From NCBI GenBank assembly GCA_947495695.1, contig CANLZP010000001.1, forward strand, positions 269,069 through 333,068: a DNA stretch of 64,000 bases, in the 5' to 3' direction. The notes below the pieces were generated by a model, which was not told the origin of the DNA, ran no database searches, and saw only the letters and a list, made by a program, of their open reading frames with translations. Below are positions 38,238 to 49,099 of the stretch, piece by piece; positions within the stretch are counted from its first letter, which is position 1; every line of letters begins with the position of its first letter. The position numbers were made by a program, and so were the translations under genes. This DNA is from an uncultured Erythrobacter sp. (GTDB taxonomy: Bacteria; Pseudomonadota; Alphaproteobacteria; Sphingomonadales; Sphingomonadaceae).

Positions 38238-38673
38238 TTACTGCGATCGCAGCCCGGCACGATAGACCTTCATGCCCACGATTGTCGCTAACGGGGCTTC
38301 GACAATGCCCCATGCGATCGACGTTGCTGCAATGGCGAAAGTCACGAATCCGCTCGCCCAGACGGAAAGAAGGAACAGTAGGTAGGCGATCGACCAGAAG
38401 GTGTATCCGGTGACGATCGCCGTTTGAAAATCGGTTGCGAACGATGCGCGCATGCTCGCAAACATCCACATGAGCACCACGCCGTATGACAGGGTGAGAA
38501 ACCCGCCAGCGGCAACTTGTGTCGTCCCTGGCACCGCTATCCCGTAGTCCTGACGCAATTCCGCCCATTGATCTGCCAACAGTATCGCATTGAGGACGTA
38601 TTCTCCGACAATGATGATCACACCTGCCACAAGGCCTGCCAACAGGATTCGGACAGGATGTATAGCGAGCATG
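38238..38673 (-). CDS. Hypothetical multi-TM membrane protein
   Basis: MLAIHPVRILLAGLVAGVIIIVGEYVLNAILLADQWAEL..., four TM segments; directly after the slipin gene. Confidence 0.65.
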
Positions 38674-39480
38674 TCATTTCTCCGGTTTGATCTGGGATTG
38701 GCGCGATCCAGCATCATCGCCCGTCTGCTTCAACCAATCGCCCAACTCCATCGGGAAGGGAAAGATAATCGTCGAGCTGTTCTGCTCGTTCGCGAGAACG
38801 TTGAGTGTCGACAGGTATCGCAATTGCATCGCTTCGGGCGCCTCCGACAGGATGCGCGCGGCATCAAGCAGCTTGGTGGCCGCCTGGTGCTCGCCCTCGG
38901 CGTTGATCACCTTGGCGCGGCGTTCGCGTTCAGCCTCGGCCTGGCGGGCGATCGCACGCACCATCGATTCATCGATATCGACATGTTTGATCTCGACTGT
39001 GGCAACCTTGATGCCCCACGCATCGGTGTTCTTGTCGAGGATCTCTTGCAGGTCTTCGTTGAGCTTGTCGCGCTCGGACAGCATCTCGTCGAGCTCGTGT
39101 TTTCCCAGCACCGAGCGCAAGGTCGTCTGCGCCAATTCGCTCGTGGCAAGCGCAAAGTCCTCGACCTGAATGATCGCACTTTCGGGATCCACGATGCGGA
39201 AATAGACCACCGCATTGACCTTAACGGATACATTGTCCTTCGAGATTACGTCCTGCGTCGGGACATCAAGCACGATGGTCCGCAGATCGGTGCGCACGAT
39301 CTGCTGAACGAAAGGAATCAGGATGATGAGTCCCGGCCCTCGCACGCCAGTGAAGCGGCCCAGAGTGAAGACGACCGCGCGTTCATACTCGCGCAGGATC
39401 TTGATCGCAGCCCACAGGAAGGCGACGACAAGGATCAGCAGTGGAGCGAAAAAGCTATAATCGATGAGTTCCATCCTCAT
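38674..39480 (-). CDS. Slipin (SPFH/stomatin-like) protein
   Basis: [69 protein letters not shown]. Confidence 0.93.
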   Translation of the reverse strand: MRMELIDYSFFAPLLILVVAFLWAAIKILREYERAVVFTLGRFTGVRGPGLIILIPFVQQIVRTDLRTIVLDVPTQDVISKDNVSVKVNAVVYFRIVDPESAIIQVEDFALATSELAQTTLRSVLGKHELDEMLSERDKLNEDLQEILDKNTDAWGIKVATVEIKHVDIDESMVRAIARQAEAERERRAKVINAEGEHQAATKLLDAARILSEAPEAMQLRYLSTLNVLANEQNSSTIIFPFPMELGDWLKQTGDDAGSRQSQIKPEK

Positions 39481-40856
39481 TTCCTTTCGGTGTCTTCTTG
39501 CGCCCGGCCAGTGGGCGAAACGGACAGTTCCAGCCCGGTCATACCGTCGATCACGACGCAGTCATCGGGCTTTAGCTGGTTCGGGCCTTTCGCATTCCAG
39601 CGTTCAGAGTGGACGAAGACATGGCCTTCACCGTCTCGCCAATCGAGGACCGTGGCGCTGGCGCCGACGAGTTCTTCGGAACCAGTGACGATGCGGCGCC
39701 TGAAAGAGCGAATACCGACACGCGAGATGAGGATGATAAGCCCAGCACTGAACACACCGAGCGCGGCGATCAGCGATGGATCGACGCGAAAGTCTGGCAC
39801 ATCGGTATCGAACAGCACGGTCGCGCCCAGAATGAAGGAAACGACCCCGCCAATGCCGAGTATGCCGAAAGATGGCGCGAAAGCTTCCGCCACCATCAAC
39901 CCGACACCGAGTACGATCAGCGCTATGCCGACAAAGTCCACAGGCATAACCGCAAGAGCATAAAGGCCGATCAGCAGTGAAATCGCGCCGACCGTCCCCG
40001 GTACCAGCGCCCCTGGATTGAGGAATTCGAAGAACAGTCCGTAAAGCCCGATCATCATCAGGATAAGCGCGATGTTCGGATCGGTGATTGCGGCAAGGAT
40101 TTGGGTGACCCAGTCAGGCTCGATTTCCCTTATGGTCATGCCGACGGTATCGAGTGCGCGGGTCTCGCCGTCGACCGAAAATTCGCGCCCGTCGAGCTGT
40201 CCAATGAGCGAGGCGATAGTAGGCGCGACCACATCGATAACGTCTTGATTAAGAGCGCTTTGCGCTGAGAGGCTTTCCGCGCCGCGGACTGCCTCTTCGG
40301 CCCAATCTGCGTTGCGCCCGCGCATCTCCGCGAGCGAGCGGATATAGGCTGCTGCGTCGTTCACCGCCTTGCGGTCTAGCGTGCTGCCCGGAACCGGTTG
40401 GCCATCGCCGTCTTCCGCACCCTTATTGGGTGTCGGAACGTCGCCAATCTGGACCGGAGTGGCCGCGCCGAGATTGGTGCCCGGCGTCATCGCCGCGAAG
40501 TGGCTGGCATACAAGATGAAGGTCCCCGCGCTCGCCGCCCGTGCGCCGCTGGGGTGGACAAAGGTTGCGATGGGGATCGGCGATGCGAGAATTTCTCGGA
40601 TGATCTCACGCATCGACGTGTCGAGGCCACCCGGCGTGTCGAGTGTGATGATTACCAAGGCTGCCTCAGCCTGCTGCGCCTGTTGGAGTCCGTCGGCGAG
40701 ATAGGCAACGGTAGCCGGCCCGATCGCTCCCTCCACCCGCATTACAATCACTTCATCGGAAGCAGCCCGAGTTGGAAATGCGAAAACGGCGATCACCATT
40801 GCGGCCAGCAAGACGATCCAATGCAGAGCCCTCACAAGGCGCTCCCTATCAGTCAC
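39477..40856 (-). CDS. NfeD family membrane-bound serine protease (ClpP-class)
   Basis: [69 protein letters not shown]-terminal OB-fold NfeD domain; overlaps the slipin start. Confidence 0.92.
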   Translation of the reverse strand: MTDRERLVRALHWIVLLAAMVIAVFAFPTRAASDEVIVMRVEGAIGPATVAYLADGLQQAQQAEAALVIITLDTPGGLDTSMREIIREILASPIPIATFVHPSGARAASAGTFILYASHFAAMTPGTNLGAATPVQIGDVPTPNKGAEDGDGQPVPGSTLDRKAVNDAAAYIRSLAEMRGRNADWAEEAVRGAESLSAQSALNQDVIDVVAPTIASLIGQLDGREFSVDGETRALDTVGMTIREIEPDWVTQILAAITDPNIALILMMIGLYGLFFEFLNPGALVPGTVGAISLLIGLYALAVMPVDFVGIALIVLGVGLMVAEAFAPSFGILGIGGVVSFILGATVLFDTDVPDFRVDPSLIAALGVFSAGLIILISRVGIRSFRRRIVTGSEELVGASATVLDWRDGEGHVFVHSERWNAKGPNQLKPDDCVVIDGMTGLELSVSPTGRAQEDTERK

Positions 40857-41406
40857 TTTCGCACTCCTTCTCCTCTATCGAAATCCTGCTGCTTGCGGCA
40901 TTGGACTTGGCTCAAATAGCCGTGGATGGAGAGCTATTGCGACATACTGAGGCGGATGAGCTATACGCAATTTCGCGGATAGGCGTCGTTACGCCGCATG
41001 GGCGACATCGCTACAGTGTTTCGGTCAAGAATGCCCAGAAAGGCGTACGACTGCATCTTCGCTCAACTGCCGGGCAGCGGACTGGTCCTTGGCAATAGCC
41101 ACAAAGTCGGCGCCGCCACGATTGAGTCTGCCCGGCGCGAGCAGGACAATACCCGATGGCCGATCCTGCCGGAACAGCAGGGCGTCGCAGCGTTCGAGCA
41201 ATCGTGGAACCGAGAGCCGCTCGAAATGGAGCTCGTTTGAAGTGTAGTCTGGTCGGGCGAGCATGGTCTATCGGTAGGGCAGATGGCGACGCACTCGCGC
41301 GGATATCGCAAAATGGCCTCGCTTCATCGTGCCTAAAGCCCGCCTCACCTTGCGCAGACAAAAAATTGGACCCATGTCGAAGAAACAGCAAAATCAGGTG
41401 AAACAT

Positions 41407-42042
41407 ATGAGTATCGACAGACGCCAATTTATCGGCGCCTCTGTTGTCGCGGCTGCCGGGCTTGTCACGCCGAGCGCGCTCGCGACACAAGCCACGCGCC
41501 ACGAATCCAAAGTACCTGCGGTGCCCAGTCCGGACGGCCCACCGGACATCATTGCACAAGCGCTTTCTGCCCTCGACCGCCATTCGGGACAGATCACCCA
41601 TCGCGACGTTATCGCAGTAGCTGACTACTCGCTCCATTCGAGGGAGCATCGCTTCCATTTGGTCGATGTCGCCGGTGGCCGCATTAGGAAATCCTACCTG
41701 GTTTCCCACGGCAAGGGGTCGGACAGGTCGAACAGTGGCTTGGTGCAGCGCTTCTCGAATCGGCCGGGTTCCAATGCATCTTCGCGCGGCAGTTACATGA
41801 CGGGCGAGACTTATTACGGCAAGCATGGTCGCTCTCGCCGCCTGCACGGACTGGAGCCGGAAAACGACCGTGCATATGATCGGGCGATAGTTATTCATGG
41901 TGCGGGCTATGTCGATAGGGCAATGGCAGAGCGACAAGGCCGGGTCGGTCGCAGTCTTGGTTGCTTTGCCTTCGAAAGACGCGAAATTTATGAAGTGCTT
42001 GACTTACTGGGGTCAGGCCGCCTGCTCTATTCGGCCAAGTGA
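41407..42042 (+). CDS. Murein L,D-transpeptidase catalytic domain family protein
   Basis: MSIDRRQFIGASVVAAAGLVTPSALA Tat-like signal; YSLHSREHRFHLVDVAGGRIRKSYLVSHGKGSD...RAIVIHGAGYVD...GRVGRSLGCFAFERRE. Confidence 0.8.
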   Translation: MSIDRRQFIGASVVAAAGLVTPSALATQATRHESKVPAVPSPDGPPDIIAQALSALDRHSGQITHRDVIAVADYSLHSREHRFHLVDVAGGRIRKSYLVSHGKGSDRSNSGLVQRFSNRPGSNASSRGSYMTGETYYGKHGRSRRLHGLEPENDRAYDRAIVIHGAGYVDRAMAERQGRVGRSLGCFAFERREIYEVLDLLGSGRLLYSAK

Positions 42043-42110
42043 CGCCGTTGGAAGGGTCGCTCCCCTCTAAACCTCGCTCATGCCGCATCGAACGAAGCAA
42101 CTGGCGATCG

Positions 42111-42756
42111 CTACTGGCTCACTTGTTTGGCGAAATCTCGGGCCCGCTCGAGATAGTCCAACACTTCCGCATCGTTCGTCTGTCCGAAGTCATTGTAATG
42201 CGCGCCAACCGCATGGAAATGTTTTGGAGCCATGAGGCAAATAATTTCGTCGCACAAAGGTACCAGCTCCGAGAGCGTATCGGGCGGCGCTACAGGAACG
42301 GCGAGCACAATGCTGCGCGGCCCCGCTTTACGGACCGCTTTCAAGGCGACCTTGACAGTGCTGCCAGTGGCAACTCCATCATCTACTAGAACTGCTGTGC
42401 GGTCCCGAAGATCAAGCGGCAAGTCGAGCCCATAGGCTGCGCGGCGACGCCGGATTTTCTCTAACGAAACGGCGATCAGTCGCTTGATGTAACCATCTTC
42501 GGCACCGACTGCAGCAGCCACCTGATAATCGATTACCACTTCGGGATCCTGGCCATCTACGATCGCTCCAATCGCATATTCTGGGCGGCCCTGCGCTCCC
42601 AGCTTCTGCACCATGACGAGATCAAGAGGCGCGCTAAGCTCTTGCGCAACCTCGAAACCAACCGGCACTCCGCCGCGTGGAAGAGCGAGAACAACTGGAT
42701 TCGACAGATCGCGCTGCGCCAGTTCAACTGCGAGGGCGCGCCCAGCAGCCTTTCAG
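42111..42756 (-). CDS. Phosphoribosyltransferase; 5' end disrupted or using a non-ATG start
   Basis: TAVLVDDGVATGSTVKVALKAV PRPP motif; upstream same-frame residues ...AAGRALAVELAQRDLSNPVVLALPRGGVPVGFEVAQEL run into an in-frame TGA. Confidence 0.7.
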
Positions 42757-43045
42757 CTGGCAAACGTGAATGAGAATTCGGTCATACTGGGCTCCATCGA
42801 ACGTAACGATGCAAGGACCGCCCTCTCTACATCGGCGCAAAATACGTAAGTTCCCGCGCCGTGCCGCTCTGCCGAAGAACACAGTTGAGGGTTCATCGTT
42901 TCCATACGGAGCGTTCGATGAACTGGCGGCGCGCGTATCTACCGAGGCCGATCGGGACTCCGTATGTTTCCCAATATGGCCGTAGGGAACGGCTGTATAG
43001 GCAAGTGCATCCAAACGTTGTTAGAGAGTAGAAGCAAGGTGCACC

Positions 43046-44032
43046 GTGCAACAGGATCCGATCATATTCGCTATCGATACCAGCCGGGAATTCGGTCGAA
43101 AGGTATCGCTCGATCTGGGTGTTGCTCTGTCTGAGCATGAAGAACGTGAATTTGAAGGCGGCGAACACAAGGCACGTCCTTTGGTCGAGATCGGTAGGCG
43201 CGATGTCTATGTGATCCAAAGTCTACACGGAGAGCCGGGCGTAAGCGCAAATGACAAACTTATCCGGCTGCTATTCTTCATCGGAGCGCTCAAAGATGCG
43301 GGCGCGGCCAGTGTCACAGCGATTGCGCCATACTTAGCATATAGCCGCAAGGATCGCCGCACAAAGCCGCGCGACCCGGTCAGCTCTCGCTACATTGCTG
43401 CGCTTTTCGAAGCGGTAGGTGCGGACCGGATCGTCACCCTAGAAGTGCACAATATAAGTGCGTTCGAGAATGCATTCCACGCGTGCCGACCTGAGCATAT
43501 CTCATTGGCGGGCTTGTTTACGCGACACCTTTCCCCGGGACTGAGTGCGGGACCGGTTGCAGTTGTCTCGCCCGATGCCGGCGGCAATAAGCGCGCTGAA
43601 CTGCTGCGCCACGAACTGGAAGCTCGGCTTGGTCGCACGGTAGGCAAGGCGATCATGGACAAGCATCGCAGCGAAGGCGTTGTGTCAGGCTATCTGTTTG
43701 CAGGCGAGCTCTCTGGTGCAACAGCGATCATCGTCGACGACCTGATCAGCAGCGGCACGACTATACTGCGCGCTTGCAAGGCGGCGCGCGAAGCTGGAGC
43801 CGAGCGCGTGATCGCACTCGCAACGCATGCCATGTTCGCGCCAGACGCGCCGTTGTTCGGAAAAGGCGCGCCCGACGATATCTTCGTGACCGATACGATT
43901 CCTTTGCCTGACGGGTTGCCGAGCAGTGCTCGCTCGCAGATCCAGATGATCGAAACTTCATCGCTTGTGGCAGATGTCATTTCGCGTCTGCAATCGGGCG
44001 AGCCTGTCAGTGAATTACTGCCCTACGATTAG
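43046..44032 (+). CDS. Ribose-phosphate diphosphokinase (PRPP synthetase family)
   Basis: KDAGAASVTAIAPYLAYSRKDRRTKPRDPVSSRYIAALFEAVGADRIVTLEVH, GATAIIVDDLISSGTTILRACKAAREAGA; possibly TTG/GTG start. Confidence 0.88.
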   Translation: MQQDPIIFAIDTSREFGRKVSLDLGVALSEHEEREFEGGEHKARPLVEIGRRDVYVIQSLHGEPGVSANDKLIRLLFFIGALKDAGAASVTAIAPYLAYSRKDRRTKPRDPVSSRYIAALFEAVGADRIVTLEVHNISAFENAFHACRPEHISLAGLFTRHLSPGLSAGPVAVVSPDAGGNKRAELLRHELEARLGRTVGKAIMDKHRSEGVVSGYLFAGELSGATAIIVDDLISSGTTILRACKAAREAGAERVIALATHAMFAPDAPLFGKGAPDDIFVTDTIPLPDGLPSSARSQIQMIETSSLVADVISRLQSGEPVSELLPYD

Positions 44033-45120
44033 TCGGTCAGGGGTAGCGCTTCAGCCGCAAGACGTAGATAGGCGCGCGTCTGGCGCGGCCATTTTTCAGG
44101 CGTCTGCGGCGCTTCATCGCGCAGATGCTCGATTGAGAGCCTGGCACGGAGGCAGGCTCGGTAGCAGCTGTAGAATCGCAGAAGGGTTTCCGGCGGCCGG
44201 TCGTCGAGCCGATCGGCCAGTTGATCGACGAGATAAGGCAAGAAGTCGGGCGCACCCAACCGGCTGCACTCTATTCCGAGAAAGCAGATCTCATCGAATG
44301 GGTCACACCATCGCAGGCGTTCGTCGAATTCGAGCCGATCAATCAGCAGCACTTTAGGCCGGAGATAGACATGCTCGGGCTTGAGATCACCGTGTCCATC
44401 TACGATCCGGCCTGCCGTCAGCCGCGCTTCGAACAGCTCGGCATTCCGCTCAACGAAGCGTCGTAGCGCTGTAATCGGCGGTTCCACCAGCTCTGCAGGC
44501 AGAGCGAATAGCGGGTCTGTCAGGCTTGCGGCATCAAGTTCCACCCGTTCGCGCCAATGCTCCATCATCCAATCGAGCGACAGGTCGAGCGGCGGCTGGC
44601 CGCGATAGAAGTCCGCTAGCCTGTCACACAGGCGATCAAGATCGCCTGACGTTACGGCCCCCTCTTCAACCAGCCTGTCGAGTGCCAAGTTGTTGTCGAG
44701 CCGCTGCATCACAACCAGCCATTCGCGGGTATCGCCAGCACCGTCCAGTGCGAGCCCGCCGCCTGCCGTGCGCACCACCGGGATGCTGTGCAGGTATATT
44801 CCTGATGCGAGCGCTTGATTGATGGCGACCTCGGATTCGCAACTTTTTCGTCGCGCTTCGAGCGTGCGAAAGTCGAGAAAACCGAGCTTTATCGGTCGCT
44901 TGAGTTTGTAGACGCGTTCCCCGGCGAGAAAGACCATCGACATATGGGTTTCGAGCACCTCGACCATTTCCGGTGTCGGCTCATAGGTTTCCCGGTTGGA
45001 GAGGAACGCCAGGATTTCGTCATAGTCATCGGCAGGCGCGTAATCCGTGGTCGCGCGCCTGATGGCAATCCCCTCGTAGCTTGGCGGATGTCGCTCCTCT
45101 GCAGCCAAAGACCTATCCAA
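44029..45120 (-). CDS. Aminoglycoside phosphotransferase-fold protein (COG2187-like)
   Basis: HMSMVFLAGERVYKLKRPIKLGFLDFRTLEARRKSCESEVAINQALASGIYLHSIPV, RIVDGHGDLKPEHVYL, LIDRLEFDERLRWCDPFDEICFLGIEC. Confidence 0.85.
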   Translation of the reverse strand: MDRSLAAEERHPPSYEGIAIRRATTDYAPADDYDEILAFLSNRETYEPTPEMVEVLETHMSMVFLAGERVYKLKRPIKLGFLDFRTLEARRKSCESEVAINQALASGIYLHSIPVVRTAGGGLALDGAGDTREWLVVMQRLDNNLALDRLVEEGAVTSGDLDRLCDRLADFYRGQPPLDLSLDWMMEHWRERVELDAASLTDPLFALPAELVEPPITALRRFVERNAELFEARLTAGRIVDGHGDLKPEHVYLRPKVLLIDRLEFDERLRWCDPFDEICFLGIECSRLGAPDFLPYLVDQLADRLDDRPPETLLRFYSCYRACLRARLSIEHLRDEAPQTPEKWPRQTRAYLRLAAEALPLTD

Positions 45121-46016
45121 TCGCTCGAGACCTGTTTGGAATGATACAGGCTAGGGATCTGTAGAAAGGCAAGCATTACGCATTGTTCCTTGTTTGCGCG
45201 TCCGTTTCTTGGCCGGTTCCCATAGGGCACAAGCCTCGGACCATCGCGTAATTACGCGTTTCGCCTGAGCGCGCCTCACCATCCGGACAAACGAACACCG
45301 CAATCGGGGGTTGCTCTCGCCCTACGAGTCCATCCGCAAATCCGACTAGGCCAAGCGCTCCGCGGTCTTGCACGACTATGCCACGGCTAATCAACAGCTA
45401 GACTGGGACACCTTCCGCTCCTGGCTGGATGCCGAGCCGGGCCGCTGGCTTAACATCGCCGCGCTGGGCACGCTCAATGCCGGCAGCGTTTTCTGCCCGC
45501 CTAGTCGGCGTTCGGCCCAGAGCCCGTACGCTCGCGCTTCGAATTCGGCGAGGCCAATGTCTTGCTCGCTACACCGCTTGACTACAATAAGAAGGTCGCT
45601 GCGGCGCGCGGCAGCTTGCCGCATCTGACCCATGTCCTCCTGACACCAAGAGCCAACTTCTTTTCGTTACCACAGGTTCGATATCGAAACCTCCACAGTT
45701 TGCCGCCAGCGGTTGTGACCTCGGTGTACAGGTCACGCTCGTCAGCGACCAGTTTGGCTTAGCTTTTGGTTTGAGGGCTCGGAGTCCGGTATCCGGCAGA
45801 GGCATGTGGGGGCCTTTTTATGGTTTCGCGGGAGCTCGCAGAAGGGACCGCAAAATCTAAGACCCTGATTATCCGGGACGAATCAAGCTTCGAGCGCGTT
45901 GGACCGAAAGTCACTGACAGAGAAGGAAAAGGGCAAATAGAGGCAATGATTTGCAGAACCAATGTGAGTCCTCCAAATCCAAAATTTTCCCGATATATTT
46001 CAATGCTTTAATTTAA

Positions 46017-46039
46017 TGGTGCCCAGAAGAGGACTCGAA
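46017..46039 (-). tRNA. 3' end fragment of a tRNA (tRNA-Leu-like); candidate att remnant, not a full tRNA
   Basis: Minus strand reads TTCGAGTCCTCTTCTGGGCACCA: T-loop TTCGAGTCC, 3' stems and CCA. No D/anticodon arms follow. Confidence 0.6.
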
Positions 46040-46177
46040 GAGCCTCTCCAGTGTTTTGTTTTAGGGTGATAAACCATGCAGATAATGTTTGGGTGCCCCC
46101 AAAAATGCCCCTATTTTGGTTATCCAAGCCTTAGATAAGAGCCCTTAGGTTCAACTGACTCAATCCCATACCCATAC

Positions 46178-46738
46178 TCACTCAACGGTTTCTCTCTCAT
46201 CAGATTCTTCGAAAAAGCGGAGTTCCGGTGGGATTGTCTCTTCCAAATAGACTGTTTCCCCGTCAACGCATATCGAAGCCCAGTCACCCTCGAACTGCAC
46301 CGCGATCAGCTTCTCTTCCGCCGACTCTTTGGCTTGCTCGCATTTCATCATTGCAATTTCATACTGTGCAGAAAAACGCTTACGCTCGTTTGCAGATGAG
46401 GTGCACTCGCGCTTATGCCTTTCTCTATCTGCCTCCGAATACATCAGAGTTGGCTGCAGGCTCACTGCGCCGAACTCAGGTGACGCAATAAATCGGGTGT
46501 AGCCGACATAAGCACCGTTGCGGTTTTTACCGTTTATTTCGCCACAAACAGCGCGCTTGCTTGAACCGCTTTCATGTTCATACTTGAAACTCTTCGATTT
46601 TCGAAACATCGCTGATGTTGGATCAATCAAGGACTCTGCAGCAAGGTCCTCTGCTTCTGCGACAAAATGCTCATCAGTGCCTGGAATCCATTGGCAGCCG
46701 CTCAAAGCCACTACTGAAATTGCTAGAATAGCCCGCAT
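46178..46738 (-). CDS. Hypothetical lipoprotein
   Basis: MRAILAISVVALSGCQWIPGTDEHF: lipobox LSGC; 186 aa from this start. Confidence 0.6.
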   Translation of the reverse strand: MRAILAISVVALSGCQWIPGTDEHFVAEAEDLAAESLIDPTSAMFRKSKSFKYEHESGSSKRAVCGEINGKNRNGAYVGYTRFIASPEFGAVSLQPTLMYSEADRERHKRECTSSANERKRFSAQYEIAMMKCEQAKESAEEKLIAVQFEGDWASICVDGETVYLEETIPPELRFFEESDERETVE

Positions 46739-47041
46739 ACCAACTCCCGAGAATTGGATCACTAGCAAGTTAGGCAAAATTGGTCCAACTTGCAAAAGTC
46801 GCTGATCCCCAATGTAGTGAGAACTAGGCTACCGATAAGCGGGTATTATCGATGTTTGGACATCCGAACCTAGGCCATTTCACGAATGTCCGCATTTCAA
46901 TATCTCGACACTAAAGTCAGACCGGTATCAAATACCAGCCATCAATCGGTCGTAAACTTTGGTAATCGTCCCATTCTTGCCGTCTGCTGTTCGTATCGAA
47001 CGATTCAAAAAGTCCCAGCAAGAAGTTCCGATGCCACGAAT

Positions 47042-49099
47042 TCATCCTTTGAATCCGAGGCTCCTCGCTTCAGCGAGAATGCGCTCCCCATGGTCTGCCT
47101 GCTTCCGCGAGGGCTTTTTCTCGTTACTGGCTAGTCTTCCCAAGCTGAAGGACAGACCTCGCTGCCATGACTGCAGGTTGTTCGTATCCTTTGCCCATGC
47201 GGCAAGCCCGAACCAGGTTTCCGCTGGTACCGCCGAAACTCTTGTTATTGACTCTTCTTCTTCCGGCGTCAGCCTGCCTCCGAGCGGCTCGGGTTTCTTC
47301 CGAGCATTTCCCTTGTCCCTAGTCAGCAGGCCAGCTTCCACTGCCGCGGGAATGGGAATCGCGGTTTCGCGAAAGATTTCCCAGCACTTTTCCTTCTTGC
47401 ACCATTCGGTGACATTCTGCCCGCCGGGAGGGTTGGTGACATGAGCGTGTGCATGGACAACGACCGATTCGAGAAAGGTAGCCAGCGGATCTGGCATGGT
47501 TTGCGCGGCCCAGATCGCTTCGAGGTCCACCCTCATTGCGGTATGGTGTGAGAGCCATGCCAGTGAATAGGTCACGATCTCGGCTCGGTGGCCGCCGAAC
47601 TTCTGGCGTGAGACTATCCGCTCCGTCTGCTTGAACATTATCGCTCGTGCCATAGCATGGCGGAAGTATTCCTCATCAGGAACGAATGTCCCACGGCGAT
47701 CTAGCCGATCCATGAAATCGAGGTAGCATTTCTGGGCATAGCGACTGACGATATGAGGAAGTTGAGACCATGAATGTTCAAACTTGGCCAGATCTGTCTT
47801 GCTGATCATCTGCCGGCGCGGGTGAATGGCTTCCCAAGCCTTGCGCTTAGCCGGAGTTGGATTCTGTGCTAACGCGTCATGGTACTGGCCTCTCGCTCGC
47901 TCGAAGAACCACCTCGTCTGTTTCTGGTGCCCATCTGCAGGCGGAGCCCAAATAGACCGCGAGAGCTCCTCAAGCGCAATATGAAACGGATGGTTGGACG
48001 AGAAGTCGGCGATGTTGACCTTGTTCTGGTTGTTCGCGGATTGGGATATTCTTGGTGCGATCTTCTCGACATCGCCGTCGGATAGTATTTCGGTGATCTT
48101 GACAGGGACCAGCAGTTCCACCGGATCGACCTTGTCCTTTCTCGATGCGCGAAAGATGGAGCCCGTGGTCTGGCCACCGTTGACGATCTGCAGATCCTGG
48201 GCGGAGACGAGGCTGACCGTCCCATCGCCGCAGTCTTCAAGCTCGAGCCCGGAGGCCGTGATGGACAGGCCGTTGTTGAAGGCAAGGAACATCTCAGGCT
48301 CTTCTATGATCGTCTTGCGGATGCTTTGATTAACCTTGCCTCGAAGCTGAAGAAAGCTCCTGACATTGCGTTCCAGAAGCCTTGGACCGAACTCCCTGTA
48401 CATGCCGACGATCAACGATCCGGGAAGCATTGCCATAAGGCATCGATATCCACCGCCTTTCGGGGAGGCGGAGAGGCAGCGGATCGGGCTTCCGTTCAGT
48501 CTCGCGAAATCAACCCTAATTGGTTCTCTAACGGACCCGGATGAAACCGTTCGATGGAGGCGCTGAAGATCCCAGAGGTGGCTGGAGACTTCCATGTTAC
48601 CGATCATCTCGTTTTCGATGCGATCGACCTTGGCGAGGCCGTCCGTGACGACGAAGAGTCGCACGCTACTGAGCTCCGAGCGGCACTCCCAAACTGATCG
48701 AGCCATGTCGTAGCGCTCGAGCGCGGATTCGAGATTGTCGTGCAGTCCATCCAGAGCCTTTTCGAGAAAGGTCCTCAACCGTTTAAAGGCCTGTTCTATT
48801 TCGGATTTCGGAACGGATGACGCAGCACCGTCCAGCTTCGGCAAGACAAGGAAGAGGTCCAGTCTCTCATTGGCTTCCGAAATGAAGTAACCGCTGCACC
48901 GCATACCGCGGCCTTCGAAGGGGCAGGCGATGCCGTCCTCAATCTCCTCTGCCTCGCGCAGGTATTCGAACATGATCTCCGCGAACGCCTCTGCGCGCAT
49001 GGCTCCGTCTTCCGCGGCATCCGCGCGCGAATAGACATCCTGCCGAACGTTTTCGGCAAAGACCTTGAGATCATCAATCTCCATCTGGCTTCTCTTCAA
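47042..49099 (-). CDS. AIPR (abortive phage infection) family protein
   Basis: 685 aa; EPEMFLAFNNGLSITASGLELEDCGDGTVSLVSAQDLQIVNGGQTTGSIFRASRKDKVDPVELLVPVKITEI: AIPR core motif (FNNG...NGGQT). Confidence 0.9.
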   Translation of the reverse strand: MKRSQMEIDDLKVFAENVRQDVYSRADAAEDGAMRAEAFAEIMFEYLREAEEIEDGIACPFEGRGMRCSGYFISEANERLDLFLVLPKLDGAASSVPKSEIEQAFKRLRTFLEKALDGLHDNLESALERYDMARSVWECRSELSSVRLFVVTDGLAKVDRIENEMIGNMEVSSHLWDLQRLHRTVSSGSVREPIRVDFARLNGSPIRCLSASPKGGGYRCLMAMLPGSLIVGMYREFGPRLLERNVRSFLQLRGKVNQSIRKTIIEEPEMFLAFNNGLSITASGLELEDCGDGTVSLVSAQDLQIVNGGQTTGSIFRASRKDKVDPVELLVPVKITEILSDGDVEKIAPRISQSANNQNKVNIADFSSNHPFHIALEELSRSIWAPPADGHQKQTRWFFERARGQYHDALAQNPTPAKRKAWEAIHPRRQMISKTDLAKFEHSWSQLPHIVSRYAQKCYLDFMDRLDRRGTFVPDEEYFRHAMARAIMFKQTERIVSRQKFGGHRAEIVTYSLAWLSHHTAMRVDLEAIWAAQTMPDPLATFLESVVVHAHAHVTNPPGGQNVTEWCKKEKCWEIFRETAIPIPAAVEAGLLTRDKGNARKKPEPLGGRLTPEEEESITRVSAVPAETWFGLAAWAKDTNNLQSWQRGLSFSLGRLASNEKKPSRKQADHGERILAEARSLGFKG

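Noticed and set aside
46017-46039. Complete functional tRNA.
   Set aside because: Only the T-arm/acceptor 3' part matches; the sequence diverges immediately where the variable and anticodon arms should be.
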